Assembly (NCBI GenBank): GCA_963729995.1
Contig: CAVSPF010000003.1
Span: forward strand, 372,001-436,000
Direction: 5' to 3'
Source: VRUE01 sp963729995
GTDB lineage: Bacteria; Actinomycetota; Thermoleophilia; Solirubrobacterales; 70-9
DNA length: 64,000 nucleotides
Made by a program: the position numbers and the translations under genes
Shown here: in pieces, positions 32,703 to 41,822 of the stretch
Layout of the letters: the number at the start of each line of letters is the position of its first letter
How positions within the stretch are numbered: the first letter of the stretch is position 1
The notes under the pieces: generated by a model
What the model saw: only the letters and a program-made list of their open reading frames with translations
Database searches by the model: none
What the model was told of the DNA's origin: nothing

Positions 32703-34133
32703 ATGAAGACCACCGTCTCAGAGCTGTCCGGCTCGCGTGTGCGCGTCGAGGTGGAGGTTTCCGCCGCCGACGTGGATCGCAGTGCGCAGCGCGCCGCCCG
32801 AGCCCTGGCGCGGGAGATGCGGATGCCCGGGTTTCGCAAGGGCAAGGCGCCACCGTCGCTGGTGATTCAGCGCGTTGGCTACGGCGCCGTGCTGGAGGAG
32901 GCGATTCGGGACTCGCTGCCCGAGTGGTACGAGCGGGCCCTGCTCAGCTCTGGGATCAGCACGGTCGGAGACCCAAGCATCGAGATCGTCGCGGCTCCGC
33001 AGGCCCAGGGCGAGCCGCTCGCGTTCAAATTTGAGGTTGGGGTCAGGCCGAAGGCCAAGCTTGGCGACTACAAAGGCCTCGAGGTGGGTCGCGCGGAGCC
33101 CGAGGCGCCTGAGGAGATCGTCGATCGCGAGATCGAGAGGATCCGTGAGGGCTTCGCCAGGCTCGAGCTGGTCGAGCGGGCTGCCGCTGAGGGCGATGTC
33201 CTGCTGATCGACTTCGAGGGCTTGATCGACGGCAAGGCCTTCGAGGGCGGCAAGGCGAGCGACTACCTGCTGGAGCTGGGCGGCGACCAGCTCGTCGAGG
33301 GCTTCGAGGAGCAGCTTGCCGGGGCGAGCGCCGGCGACACGCGGGAGGTCGAGGTCAGCTTCCCGGGCGACTATCGCGCCGAGGAGCTTGCGGGCAGGGA
33401 GGCGGTCTTCTCGGTCGCCGTCAAGGAGGTGCGGGAGAAGGTCCTGCCCGACCTCGACGACGACTTCGCGTCCGAGGCGTCCGAGTTCGACACGCTGGAA
33501 GAGCTTCGCGACGACATCCGTGCGCGCCTTTCCGAGGCGGTGGGCAAGCGGATAGAGCAGGACTTCCGGGTGGCTGCGGTCGATGCCGCGGCGGAGGCGG
33601 CGACGGTGGAGCTGCCGGACGAGCTCGTCGCCGATCGCTCCGCGGAGCGTTGGACGAGGGTCGAACGCCAGCTCGCCGCCGGCGGCATGAACGCGGACGC
33701 CTACCTGCGCGTGCAGGGCAAGACGCGCGAGGAGGCGATCGACGAGTCCAAGCCCGATGCCGCGCGGGAGTTGAAGCGCGAGGCCGTGCTTGCGGCGATC
33801 GTCGAGGCGGAGGAGATCGACGTCACCGAGGAGGAGATGCTGGAGGCGCTGGCCCACACCGCGGAGCACGAGCGCATGACCCCCGAGAAGCTGCTGAAGC
33901 GCCTGCGCGAGACCGGCCGCGACGCAATGGTCCGCGAGGACATCCAGATCCGCAAGGCGATCGACCTGGTCGCCGAGGCGGCGAAGCCGATCCCGATGGA
34001 GCAGGCCGAGGCGCGCGAGAAGCTGTGGACTCCAGATATGGAGCGCGGCGCCGAACGGCGCCGCGAGGAGCAGATGGGGGGTGGTGGCGAGCGCGAGGCC
34101 GCCGGCTCGCTCTGGACACCGGGCTCCGACTGA
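32703..34133 (+). CDS. tig: Trigger factor
   Basis: The product is 476 residues from ATG 32703. The N-terminal ribosome-binding domain contains the motif GFRKGKAPP near residue 43. The PPIase (FKBP-like) domain spans about residues 155-240 (AEGDVLLIDFEGLIDGKAFEGGKA). The C-terminal helical chaperone arms run to about 420, followed by a charged tail with two LWTP repeats (EKLWTPDMER and GSLWTPGSD). It folds nascent chains at the ribosome exit. clpP begins 34 bp downstream. Confidence 0.95.
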   Translation: MKTTVSELSGSRVRVEVEVSAADVDRSAQRAARALAREMRMPGFRKGKAPPSLVIQRVGYGAVLEEAIRDSLPEWYERALLSSGISTVGDPSIEIVAAPQAQGEPLAFKFEVGVRPKAKLGDYKGLEVGRAEPEAPEEIVDREIERIREGFARLELVERAAAEGDVLLIDFEGLIDGKAFEGGKASDYLLELGGDQLVEGFEEQLAGASAGDTREVEVSFPGDYRAEELAGREAVFSVAVKEVREKVLPDLDDDFASEASEFDTLEELRDDIRARLSEAVGKRIEQDFRVAAVDAAAEAATVELPDELVADRSAERWTRVERQLAAGGMNADAYLRVQGKTREEAIDESKPDAARELKREAVLAAIVEAEEIDVTEEEMLEALAHTAEHERMTPEKLLKRLRETGRDAMVREDIQIRKAIDLVAEAAKPIPMEQAEAREKLWTPDMERGAERRREEQMGGGGEREAAGSLWTPGSD

Positions 34134-34167
34134 GTCGCGAGCACGCGCCTTCTATAAAGTGCCCACG

Positions 34168-34752
34168 ATGAGCCCTCTGGTTCCAATGGTGGTCGAGCAG
34201 ACCTCGCGCGGCGAGCGCGCCTTCGACATCTACTCGCGTCTGCTGAACGAGCGGATCGTCTTCCTCGGCACCCCGATCAACGACGACATCGCCAACCTGA
34301 TCGTGGCCCAGCTCCTGCACCTGGAGTCCGAGGACCCCGACAAGGACATCAGCCTCTACATCAACTCGCCGGGCGGCGCGGTCTACGCCGGCCTGGCGAT
34401 CTACGACACGATGCAGTTCATCAAGCCCGACGTGCAGACGATCTGCGTCGGCATCGCGATGAGCATGGGAGCGCTGCTGCTGGCGGGTGGCGCCCACGGG
34501 AAGCGAATGGCGCTGCCCAACTCCAAAATCCTCATCCACCAGGTGTCATCCGGGTTTGAAGGCCAGGCGACCGACATCGAGATCCACGCCAAAGAGATCA
34601 TCGACGTCCGCCGCCGCCTCGACGAGATCCTCGCCAAGCACACCGACCAGCCCTTCGAGAAGATCACGAAAGACACCGATCGCGACTACTTCATGAGCGC
34701 GGAGGAGGCGAAGGCGTACAACCTCGTCGACCGCGTCATCGAGCATCACTAG
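34168..34752 (+). CDS. clpP: ATP-dependent Clp protease proteolytic subunit
   Basis: The ATG at 34168 gives 194 residues; an upstream start is unlikely because mature ClpP homology begins here. The catalytic triad is Ser99 (GIAMSMGALLLAGG), His124 (SKILIHQ) and Asp173 (DRDYF). The usual GQAAS before the serine is replaced by GIAMS. It forms a double heptamer that degrades substrates delivered by ClpX or ClpC. An AT-rich stretch (TCTATAAAG, about 34151-34159) in the gap after tig may be a -10 element. Confidence 0.95.
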   Translation: MSPLVPMVVEQTSRGERAFDIYSRLLNERIVFLGTPINDDIANLIVAQLLHLESEDPDKDISLYINSPGGAVYAGLAIYDTMQFIKPDVQTICVGIAMSMGALLLAGGAHGKRMALPNSKILIHQVSSGFEGQATDIEIHAKEIIDVRRRLDEILAKHTDQPFEKITKDTDRDYFMSAEEAKAYNLVDRVIEHH

Positions 34753-34772
34753 TCGCCGCGCTCTGCGCCGGC

Positions 34773-35240
34773 TTGCTTCTCGCCGGCCCGGCCAGGGCTG
34801 ACACCGGCGGCACCCGGTATTACGACCATGTCTTCCCGGTGCCGGGCCCGCACTGGACGCGGGGAGCGATCGGAGAGTTCGGGGCGCCGCGCAGCGGCGG
34901 GCGGACCCACGAAGGATTCGACATCGTCGCCCCCTGCGGGGCGCGCCTGGTGGCCGTGCGGGGCGGCAGGGTGCTGCGCAGCGGCTACGACCCGGTCCTC
35001 TACGGCAACTACGTGCTGATTCACGGCGCCGGCGAGCGCCGCAGCTACTTCTACGCCCATTTGCGCCGCCCGGCCTCGGTGCATCGCGGTGAGCTGGCGT
35101 TCACCGGCGAGCGAGTTGGCGCGGTGGGGGAGACCGGCAATGCCCGCACCGTCGGCTGCCATCTTCACTTCGAGATCCACGTGCGCGGCCATCCGATCGA
35201 CCCGGCCCCCCTCCTGCGCAGCTGGGACCGCTACAGCTGA
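34773..35240 (+). CDS. M23 family (LytM) metallopeptidase, start uncertain
   Basis: The LytM fold is clear: RTHEGFDIVAPCGARLVAV with a zinc His, GNYVLIHGAG, YFYAHL and GCHLHFEIHV with the HxH pair. It cuts peptidoglycan cross-bridges or acts as an activator. TTG 34773 is the only standard start and gives 155 residues, but it splits a signal peptide: in the same frame, upstream codons read RHRASLVAALCAGLLLAGPARA and overlap the clpP 3' end, with no ATG, GTG or TTG. A rarer start codon around 34735-34750 is likely. It lies between clpP and clpX. Confidence 0.78.
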   Translation: MLLAGPARADTGGTRYYDHVFPVPGPHWTRGAIGEFGAPRSGGRTHEGFDIVAPCGARLVAVRGGRVLRSGYDPVLYGNYVLIHGAGERRSYFYAHLRRPASVHRGELAFTGERVGAVGETGNARTVGCHLHFEIHVRGHPIDPAPLLRSWDRYS

Positions 35241-35373
35241 CTTTCCCCGCAAGCGGGCAGTCAGAGGAAGGGACCGCGCCGCCTGCGAAGTAAACGACGG
35301 GACCGACCATGGCCGGCTTGTTGCTCCGTCTAAGCTTTGGGGCCGCGACGCCGGTAGGCAACTACCGCCCCGC

Positions 35374-35380
35374 AAGGAGG
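35374..35380 (+). promoter_or_regulatory. Shine-Dalgarno AAGGAGG for clpX, deciding a CTG start
   Basis: AAGGAGG is followed after 7 nt by CTG (35388). The reading frame from that CTG encodes the ClpX zinc-binding N-terminus at once. No ATG, GTG or TTG is available in frame before 35610. Confidence 0.8.
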
Positions 35381-35387
35381 GATTCCG

Positions 35388-36674
<1,287 letters not shown>

Positions 36675-36691
36675 ACTCGGGCGCTTCCGTG

Positions 36692-39286
36692 ATGGAGCGC
36701 CTAGGAGAGTTACAGCAGAAGACGCGGTACGACCCAACCGAGGTCGAGCGGCGCGTGTTCGCCGAGTGGATCGAGGGCGGCTACTTCCACCCGCCCGCCG
36801 CGGGAACGCCGGCGGAGAGCTTCTCCGTCGCGATCCCCCCGCCGAACGTCACCGGCGCTCTCCACATAGGGCACGCGCTGAACGGCTCGATGCAGGACGT
36901 GCTGGTTCGCATGAACCGCATGCGCGGTCGCAACACGCTCTGGCTGCTCGGCACCGATCACGCCAGCATCGCCGTCCACGCTGTGCTGGAGAAGGAGCTG
37001 CGTGCCGAGGGCACCTCTCGCCACGAGCTGGGGCGCGAGGCATTTCTGGAGCGCGCCTGGGCCTGGAAGGAGGAGTACGGCTCGCGGATCGTCGAGCAGC
37101 TGAAACGGCTCGGCGCCTCCTGCGACTACGAGCGCGAGCGCTTCACCCTCGACGAGGGCTACGTGCGCGCCGTCCACCGAGTCTTCAAGCGGCTCTTCGA
37201 CAAGGGCTACATCTACCGAGACAACTACATGGTCAACTGGGACCCGGGCTCGCGCTCGGTGATCTCCGACCTGGAGGTCGAGAACCGCGAGGTCGAGGAC
37301 ACGCTCTACTCGATCGACTACCCGATCGAGGGGTCCGGCCGGGTGCTGACAGTTGCGACGGTGCGGCCGGAGACGATGCTCGCCGACACCGCTGTCGCGG
37401 TCAATCCAGGCGACGAGCGCTACAAGCACCTGGTCGGCGAGCACTGCGTTCTGCCGCTCGTCGGACGGCGGTTGCCGATCGTCGCGGACGAGCACGTCGA
37501 CCCAGGGTTCGGCACCGGGGCGCTGAAGATCACGCCGGGTCACGATCCCAACGACTTCGAGATCGGCCGCAAGCATGGCCTCGACGAGATCAGCGTGATC
37601 GGCGCCGACGGGCGGATGAGCGAGGAGGCGGGGGAGAGGTTCGCCGGGATGACCGCCGCCGAGGCGCAGGAGGCGGTCGTTGCCGCCCTGCGCGAGGAGG
37701 GGCTGCTGCGCGCCGAGGAGCCCTACCTGCACTCGGTCCCCTTCTCGCATCGCTCCGGGGAGCGGATCGAGCCGCTGATATCGCTGCAGTGGTTCTGCCG
37801 CATGGACGAGCTGGCGAAGCCGGCGATCGAGGTTGTCGAGCGGGACGAAGTGCGGATAACGCCGGAGCAGTGGAAACGGGTCTACCTCGACTGGATGAAC
37901 AACATTCGGCCCTGGTGCATCTCGCGCCAGCTCTGGTGGGGGCACCGGATCCCGGTCTGGTACTGCGATGCCTGCGAGGAGACGTTCGTGGCAGAGCGGG
38001 CGCCGGAGCGCTGCGGTGCCTGCGACGGCGAGCTGCGCCAGGAGGAGGACGTGCTCGACACCTGGTTCAGCTCGGCGCTCTGGCCCTTCGCGACCCTGGG
38101 CTGGCCCGAGGACACGCCGGAGCTGCGCGCCTTCTACCCGACCGATTTTCTCACCACCGCTCGTGACATCCTCTTCCTCTGGGTGGCGCGGATGGTGATG
38201 AGCGCGCTCGAGTTCACCGGCGACGTCCCCTTTCGCGACGTCTACGTGCACTCGGTGATCCAGGCCCGCGACGGTCGCCGGATGTCGAAGAGCCTCGGCA
38301 CCGGCATCGACCCGCTGGAGGAAATCGACAAGCACGGGGCCGATGCGCTGCGCTTCGGGCTGCTGGCGATGTCCTCGACCCAGGACGTGCGCTACTCCGA
38401 CGCCAAGGTCCAGCAGGGGGCCGATCTCGCCAACAAGGTTTGGAACGCAGGGCGACTGATTCTGCTGAATTGCAAATTCGAGCAGAATCAGTCGCTCATA
38501 AATGCGCCGCAGGACCAAGTTCCTGCGGCGGTTGTTCCCAGGACGGTCGAGGATCGGTGGATCCTCTCGCGGCTGGAGGCGACGATCGCCTCGGTCACGG
38601 CGATGCTCGACGAATACGACTTCGCCCATGCCGCTCACGAGGCCTACACGTTCTTCTGGTCGGAGCTGTGCGACTGGTACCTGGAGATCGTCAAGCCGCG
38701 CCTATACGACGGTGAGGCGGAGGCCTCGGCGACGCTGCTCTGGGCGTTGGAGCGGGTGCTCGCGCTGCTGCATCCGATCATGCCCTTCGTGACCGAGGAG
38801 ATCTGGTCCTACCACCCCGCCCGCCGCGGGCACCTGGCCGTCCATCCGTTTCCGCAGGCGGACGAGTCCCTGATCGATGCGGAGGCGGAGGCGGAGGTGC
38901 GGGCGGGGATCGAGCTGACGCGCCGGCTGCGTGCCTGGCGCGAGCTGGTCGAGGCGCCGGTTGCGACCGTCCTGCCGGCGCGCGCCGAGGGGATCGAGCC
39001 GCAGGAGTTCGTCGGCCGCCTTGCCCGCTTCGAGTTCGCCGCGGACGGGGGCGAGCCGGTCGCCTCGGTGGGGCCGGTCAGGGTGCTCGCCTCCGCGGAG
39101 ATCGATGGCGGCGCGGTGCGCGCTCGGCTCGAGGCACGGCGCGGGGAGCTGCGCGGCGAGGTGGCGCGCGCGGAGGGCAAGCTCGCCAACGAGAGGTTCG
39201 TTGCCAAGGCCCCAGCCGAGGTCGTCCAGGAGGAGCGCGAAAAGCTCGAGCGCTACCGCGCCGAGCTGGAGGAGCTGTCGGAATAG
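36692..39286 (+). CDS. valS: Valyl-tRNA synthetase
   Basis: The product is 864 residues from ATG 36692, 17 bp after clpX. Class I motifs are HIGH at residues 58-61 and RMSKS near 531. The CP1 editing domain lies at about residues 180-340, and a zinc-ribbon-like CDAC/CGAC pair is at about 430-450. The C-terminal coiled coil (ARLEARRGELRGEVARAEGKL) contacts tRNA. Residues about 587-613 are encoded by two tandem palindromes and make the loop before the anticodon domain longer than usual. The TAG stop overlaps the putative ATA start of folC. Confidence 0.95.
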   Translation: MERLGELQQKTRYDPTEVERRVFAEWIEGGYFHPPAAGTPAESFSVAIPPPNVTGALHIGHALNGSMQDVLVRMNRMRGRNTLWLLGTDHASIAVHAVLEKELRAEGTSRHELGREAFLERAWAWKEEYGSRIVEQLKRLGASCDYERERFTLDEGYVRAVHRVFKRLFDKGYIYRDNYMVNWDPGSRSVISDLEVENREVEDTLYSIDYPIEGSGRVLTVATVRPETMLADTAVAVNPGDERYKHLVGEHCVLPLVGRRLPIVADEHVDPGFGTGALKITPGHDPNDFEIGRKHGLDEISVIGADGRMSEEAGERFAGMTAAEAQEAVVAALREEGLLRAEEPYLHSVPFSHRSGERIEPLISLQWFCRMDELAKPAIEVVERDEVRITPEQWKRVYLDWMNNIRPWCISRQLWWGHRIPVWYCDACEETFVAERAPERCGACDGELRQEEDVLDTWFSSALWPFATLGWPEDTPELRAFYPTDFLTTARDILFLWVARMVMSALEFTGDVPFRDVYVHSVIQARDGRRMSKSLGTGIDPLEEIDKHGADALRFGLLAMSSTQDVRYSDAKVQQGADLANKVWNAGRLILLNCKFEQNQSLINAPQDQVPAAVVPRTVEDRWILSRLEATIASVTAMLDEYDFAHAAHEAYTFFWSELCDWYLEIVKPRLYDGEAEASATLLWALERVLALLHPIMPFVTEEIWSYHPARRGHLAVHPFPQADESLIDAEAEAEVRAGIELTRRLRAWRELVEAPVATVLPARAEGIEPQEFVGRLARFEFAADGGEPVASVGPVRVLASAEIDGGAVRARLEARRGELRGEVARAEGKLANERFVAKAPAEVVQEEREKLERYRAELEELSE
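38452..38530. repeat. Tandem palindromes inside valS coding sequence
   Basis: The first palindrome has 15-bp perfect arms (GCGACTGATTCTGCT 38452-38466 and its complement 38481-38495), plus inner GAATT/AATTC and a 3-nt loop. The second has CGCCGCAGGA (38505-38514) and TCCTGCGGCG (38521-38530). The first is AT-rich against its surroundings. Both are read in frame within a loop between the catalytic and anticodon domains. Confidence 0.8.
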
Positions 39287-40548
39287 ACCCCAGGGATCCC
39301 GAGGCGTACCTCGAGTCGCTTGAGCCGATCGGCTGGAAGCTGGGGCTGGAGCGGATGCACAGGCTGAGCACGCTGCTCGGCTTCCCGCAGCACCGGTTCG
39401 CCTCGATCCATGTCGTCGGCACGAACGGCAAGTCGTCGGTGACGCGGATGACCGCGGCGCTGCTGGAGGCGCACGGCGTCAGCGCCGGCGCCTGCGTGTC
39501 CCCGCACGCCTCACGCTGGGCCGAACGGGTGCTGGTCGGGGGCGAGGAGATCGGTGCCGCGGAGTTCGCCGCGGCGGTGGAGCGAACCGCCCAGGCGGCT
39601 GAGGTCGTGAACCGCACCCTGGAGGAGGGGGAGGCGATCACGCAGTTCGAGCTGGCCACCGCCGCTGCCTTCGTGGCGCTGGCAGCGGCAGGTGTGCAGG
39701 CGGTCGTGGTCGAGGCGGGGCTCGGCGGCAGGCTCGACGCAACCAACACCATCCCCTCGCGCGTCACCGTTCTCACCTCGATCGGGCTCGATCACACGCA
39801 GTGGCTCGGCACCACCGAGGTGGAGATCGCCGCCGAGAAGCTGGCGGTGCTCCGCGACCACTCGACCCTGGTGCTGGGCCGTGTCTCGCCCCCGGTCGCC
39901 GACCTGGCGACGCGGGCGGCGCAGGCGCGAGGAGCGAGGCTCGTCGTCGCGCCCGAGGACCCGGGACCGCGGGTGCGCCTGCGGGTTGCGGGTCGCTTCC
40001 AGCGGCGGAACTTTGCGCTGGCCTGCGCCGCCGCCGAGGCATTCCTCGGAGAGCTCGACCCAGACCGTGTCCTCGACGTCGGCGCCGGCCTCGCGATTCC
40101 CGGTCGGCTCGAGCGCCTTGCCGGCGACCCTCCAACCTATGTCGATGCCGCCCACAACCCCGACGGCGCCGCGGCCCTGGCCGAGGCGCTGCCCGAGGTG
40201 GCCGCCGGCCGGCCCGTCGTCGCCTGCCTGGCGATCCTTCGCGACAAGGACGCTGCGGCGACCGTTGCCGCCCTGGCGCCGGCTCTGGACCGGGCGGTCT
40301 GCGCTGAGCTTCCCGCCGCCGCGCTCGAGAGGCGCGGTCTTCCCGGGGCCGGGTCACATCCCGCGGGTGAGCTGGCACAAGCCTGCGAGGCCGCCGGGCT
40401 TGCCGCCGAGGCCGAGCCCGACTTCGCTGCTGCGGTGCGCCGCGGCCGGCAGCTCGCTGCGGCTGCGCCCGGCGGGATCCTGCTCATAACCGGCTCGCAT
40501 TACGTGCTCGCGCCGGCCCGTGCGGTGCTGGGACTATGCGAGGATTGA
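39283..40548 (+). CDS. folC: Folylpolyglutamate synthase/dihydrofolate synthase (probable ATA start)
   Basis: The product is 421 residues if read from ATA 39283, which overlaps the valS stop as ATAG and follows GGAGGAG by 8 nt. The N-terminus then reads DPRDPEAYLESLEPIGWKLG, which is expected FolC sequence. The first standard start, ATG 39355, removes 24 residues. The P-loop is VGTNGKSSV, and the Mur-ligase motifs are VVEAGLGGRLDATN and DAAHNPDG. It adds glutamate to folates. Confidence 0.9.
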   Translation: MDPRDPEAYLESLEPIGWKLGLERMHRLSTLLGFPQHRFASIHVVGTNGKSSVTRMTAALLEAHGVSAGACVSPHASRWAERVLVGGEEIGAAEFAAAVERTAQAAEVVNRTLEEGEAITQFELATAAAFVALAAAGVQAVVVEAGLGGRLDATNTIPSRVTVLTSIGLDHTQWLGTTEVEIAAEKLAVLRDHSTLVLGRVSPPVADLATRAAQARGARLVVAPEDPGPRVRLRVAGRFQRRNFALACAAAEAFLGELDPDRVLDVGAGLAIPGRLERLAGDPPTYVDAAHNPDGAAALAEALPEVAAGRPVVACLAILRDKDAAATVAALAPALDRAVCAELPAAALERRGLPGAGSHPAGELAQACEAAGLAAEAEPDFAAAVRRGRQLAAAAPGGILLITGSHYVLAPARAVLGLCED

Positions 40549-40551
40549 AAC

Positions 40552-40671
40552 ATGGATCGCGGCGCCGGGTCTGAACTCCTGTCGATGATGGCTCTGGTCG
40601 CTGCGGTCGTCGCGGCGGTGATCCTCGTCTTCTTCGGACTGGGCTACCTGTTCGGAAGGCTCTTCCTCTGA
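40552..40671 (+). CDS. Small single-pass membrane protein, 39 residues
   Basis: ATG 40552 follows folC by 3 bp and the frame ends at TGA 40669-40671. The sequence is a short polar start (MDRGAGSELLSM), a strong hydrophobic helix (ALVAAVVAAVILVFFGLGYL) and a short basic end (FGRLFL). The tight spacing with folC and a possible GAGG site upstream support translation. The function is unknown. Confidence 0.6.
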   Translation: MDRGAGSELLSMMALVAAVVAAVILVFFGLGYLFGRLFL

Positions 40672-40735
40672 CAGGGTTCGCGAGCGAGGCGGCGAAAAGT
40701 AGACTCCTCGCCCCTCCCCCGGTGGGCTCACAGCC

Positions 40736-41323
40736 ATGGCAATAGCGATCTTCGGCATCAGCAACAGCGGCCTCAACCTGGTCGTCAGCCTCGTCATCCT
40801 CATGTTCGTGGCGATCTGGCTGGCGCTGATCGTCTACACCTACCTCGACGCGAAGCGCCGCCTCTCCGATCCATTCCTGGTCGGCTGCGCGACCATCGCC
40901 TCGTTCATTCCCTATCTCGGCACCGCGCTCTACACGATCGTTCGCCCACCGGAGTTCCTCGAGGATGCGCATGAACGAGAGCTGGAGATAAAGGCAGCCG
41001 AGTTGCGGGTGCGCCAGCTCCGCGAGGTTTCCTGCCCGGGCTGCTCGTATCCAATCGAGAAAAGCTACCTGCGTTGCCCCCGCTGCAAACGCCGACTCAA
41101 GGACCCCTGCCCCAGCTGCGGCAAACCGGTCGATCCCCGCTGGGCGCTCTGCCCTTACTGCGAGTCGATCCTGCCCGAGCGCCAGCGGGCGCCGCGCCGG
41201 AAAACGGAGCCCGGCAGCCAGGGGCCGCCACGGGGCCAGGCGCCGCCCAAGCAGACGCAGAGCCCAAAACGAATGAAAAGGAGTCAAAGCCGTGAGCCGG
41301 ACCCTGATCCTCGTAAAGCCTGA
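40736..41323 (+). CDS. Membrane-anchored double zinc-ribbon protein
   Basis: The product is 195 residues. Two hydrophobic helices lie at residues 10-35 and 45-68. Then come four CxxC pairs in a double zinc ribbon: CPGC, CPRC, CPSC and CPYC between residues 100 and 145. A basic Pro/Gln/Lys-rich tail follows. Such proteins are often adaptors at the membrane. The final 32 bp overlap the ndk start, which lies in another frame. Confidence 0.8.
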   Translation: MAIAIFGISNSGLNLVVSLVILMFVAIWLALIVYTYLDAKRRLSDPFLVGCATIASFIPYLGTALYTIVRPPEFLEDAHERELEIKAAELRVRQLREVSCPGCSYPIEKSYLRCPRCKRRLKDPCPSCGKPVDPRWALCPYCESILPERQRAPRRKTEPGSQGPPRGQAPPKQTQSPKRMKRSQSREPDPDPRKA

Positions 41324-41699
41324 CGCATTCGAGCGTGCCCTCACCGGCGAGGTCATTGCACGCTTCGAGCGCAAGGGGCTCCGGATATCCGCGCTGAAGA
41401 CGATGGTTGCCGGTCAGGAGATCGCCCACGAGCACTACGCCGAGCACACGGAGAAGCCCTTCTTCGGCGAGCTGGTCGAGTTCATCACCGGGGGGACGCT
41501 GGTCGCGATGGTCCTCGAGGGCCACGAAGCCGTCGCGGCGGCGCGCCAGGCGATCGGCGCCACCAACCCGGTCGAGGCGGCTCCCGGCTCGATCCGCGGC
41601 GACTACGCGCTCGAGGTGACCTTCAACATGGTCCACGGCTCCGACTCCGATGAGTCGGCCACGCGCGAGATCGGCATCTGGTTCCCAGAGTTGGGTTAG
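41292..41699 (+). CDS. ndk: Nucleoside diphosphate kinase
   Basis: The 135-residue product has GTG start 41292, with AAGGAG upstream inside the preceding gene. The family start TLILVKPDAFERALTGEV and the active-site NMVHGSDS with the phosphorylated His115 are intact. It balances NTP and dNTP pools by transferring the gamma phosphate. A long palindrome begins 10 bp after the stop. Confidence 0.96.
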   Translation: MSRTLILVKPDAFERALTGEVIARFERKGLRISALKTMVAGQEIAHEHYAEHTEKPFFGELVEFITGGTLVAMVLEGHEAVAAARQAIGATNPVEAAPGSIRGDYALEVTFNMVHGSDSDESATREIGIWFPELG

Positions 41700-41709
41700 C
41701 GGGCCGGGG

Positions 41710-41822
41710 ACGGTTGTGTGGGTGGGGTCTCCACTTAACTTTTTTTGAAGACAGGCGGCGGCCGTCCGACGACGTCACCGCAAAAAAAGTACAAGACGTT
41801 CCGACCCCACCCACACAACCGT
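41710..41822. repeat. Long intergenic palindrome between ndk and maf
   Basis: Perfect 20-bp arms (41710-41729, ACGGTTGTGTGGGTGGGGTC, and 41803-41822) enclose a second inverted pair, ACTTTTTTTG (41738-41747) and CAAAAAAAGT (41781-41790), around a GC-rich loop. The GTG start of maf begins in the last bases of the right arm. It could be a terminator for ndk, a REP-like or MITE-like element, or both. Confidence 0.85.

Noticed and set aside
36710..38638. 642-codon open frame antisense to valS
   Set aside because: It is a shadow of the high-GC third-position bias; the sense frame has full ValRS motifs and the antisense one has no domain.
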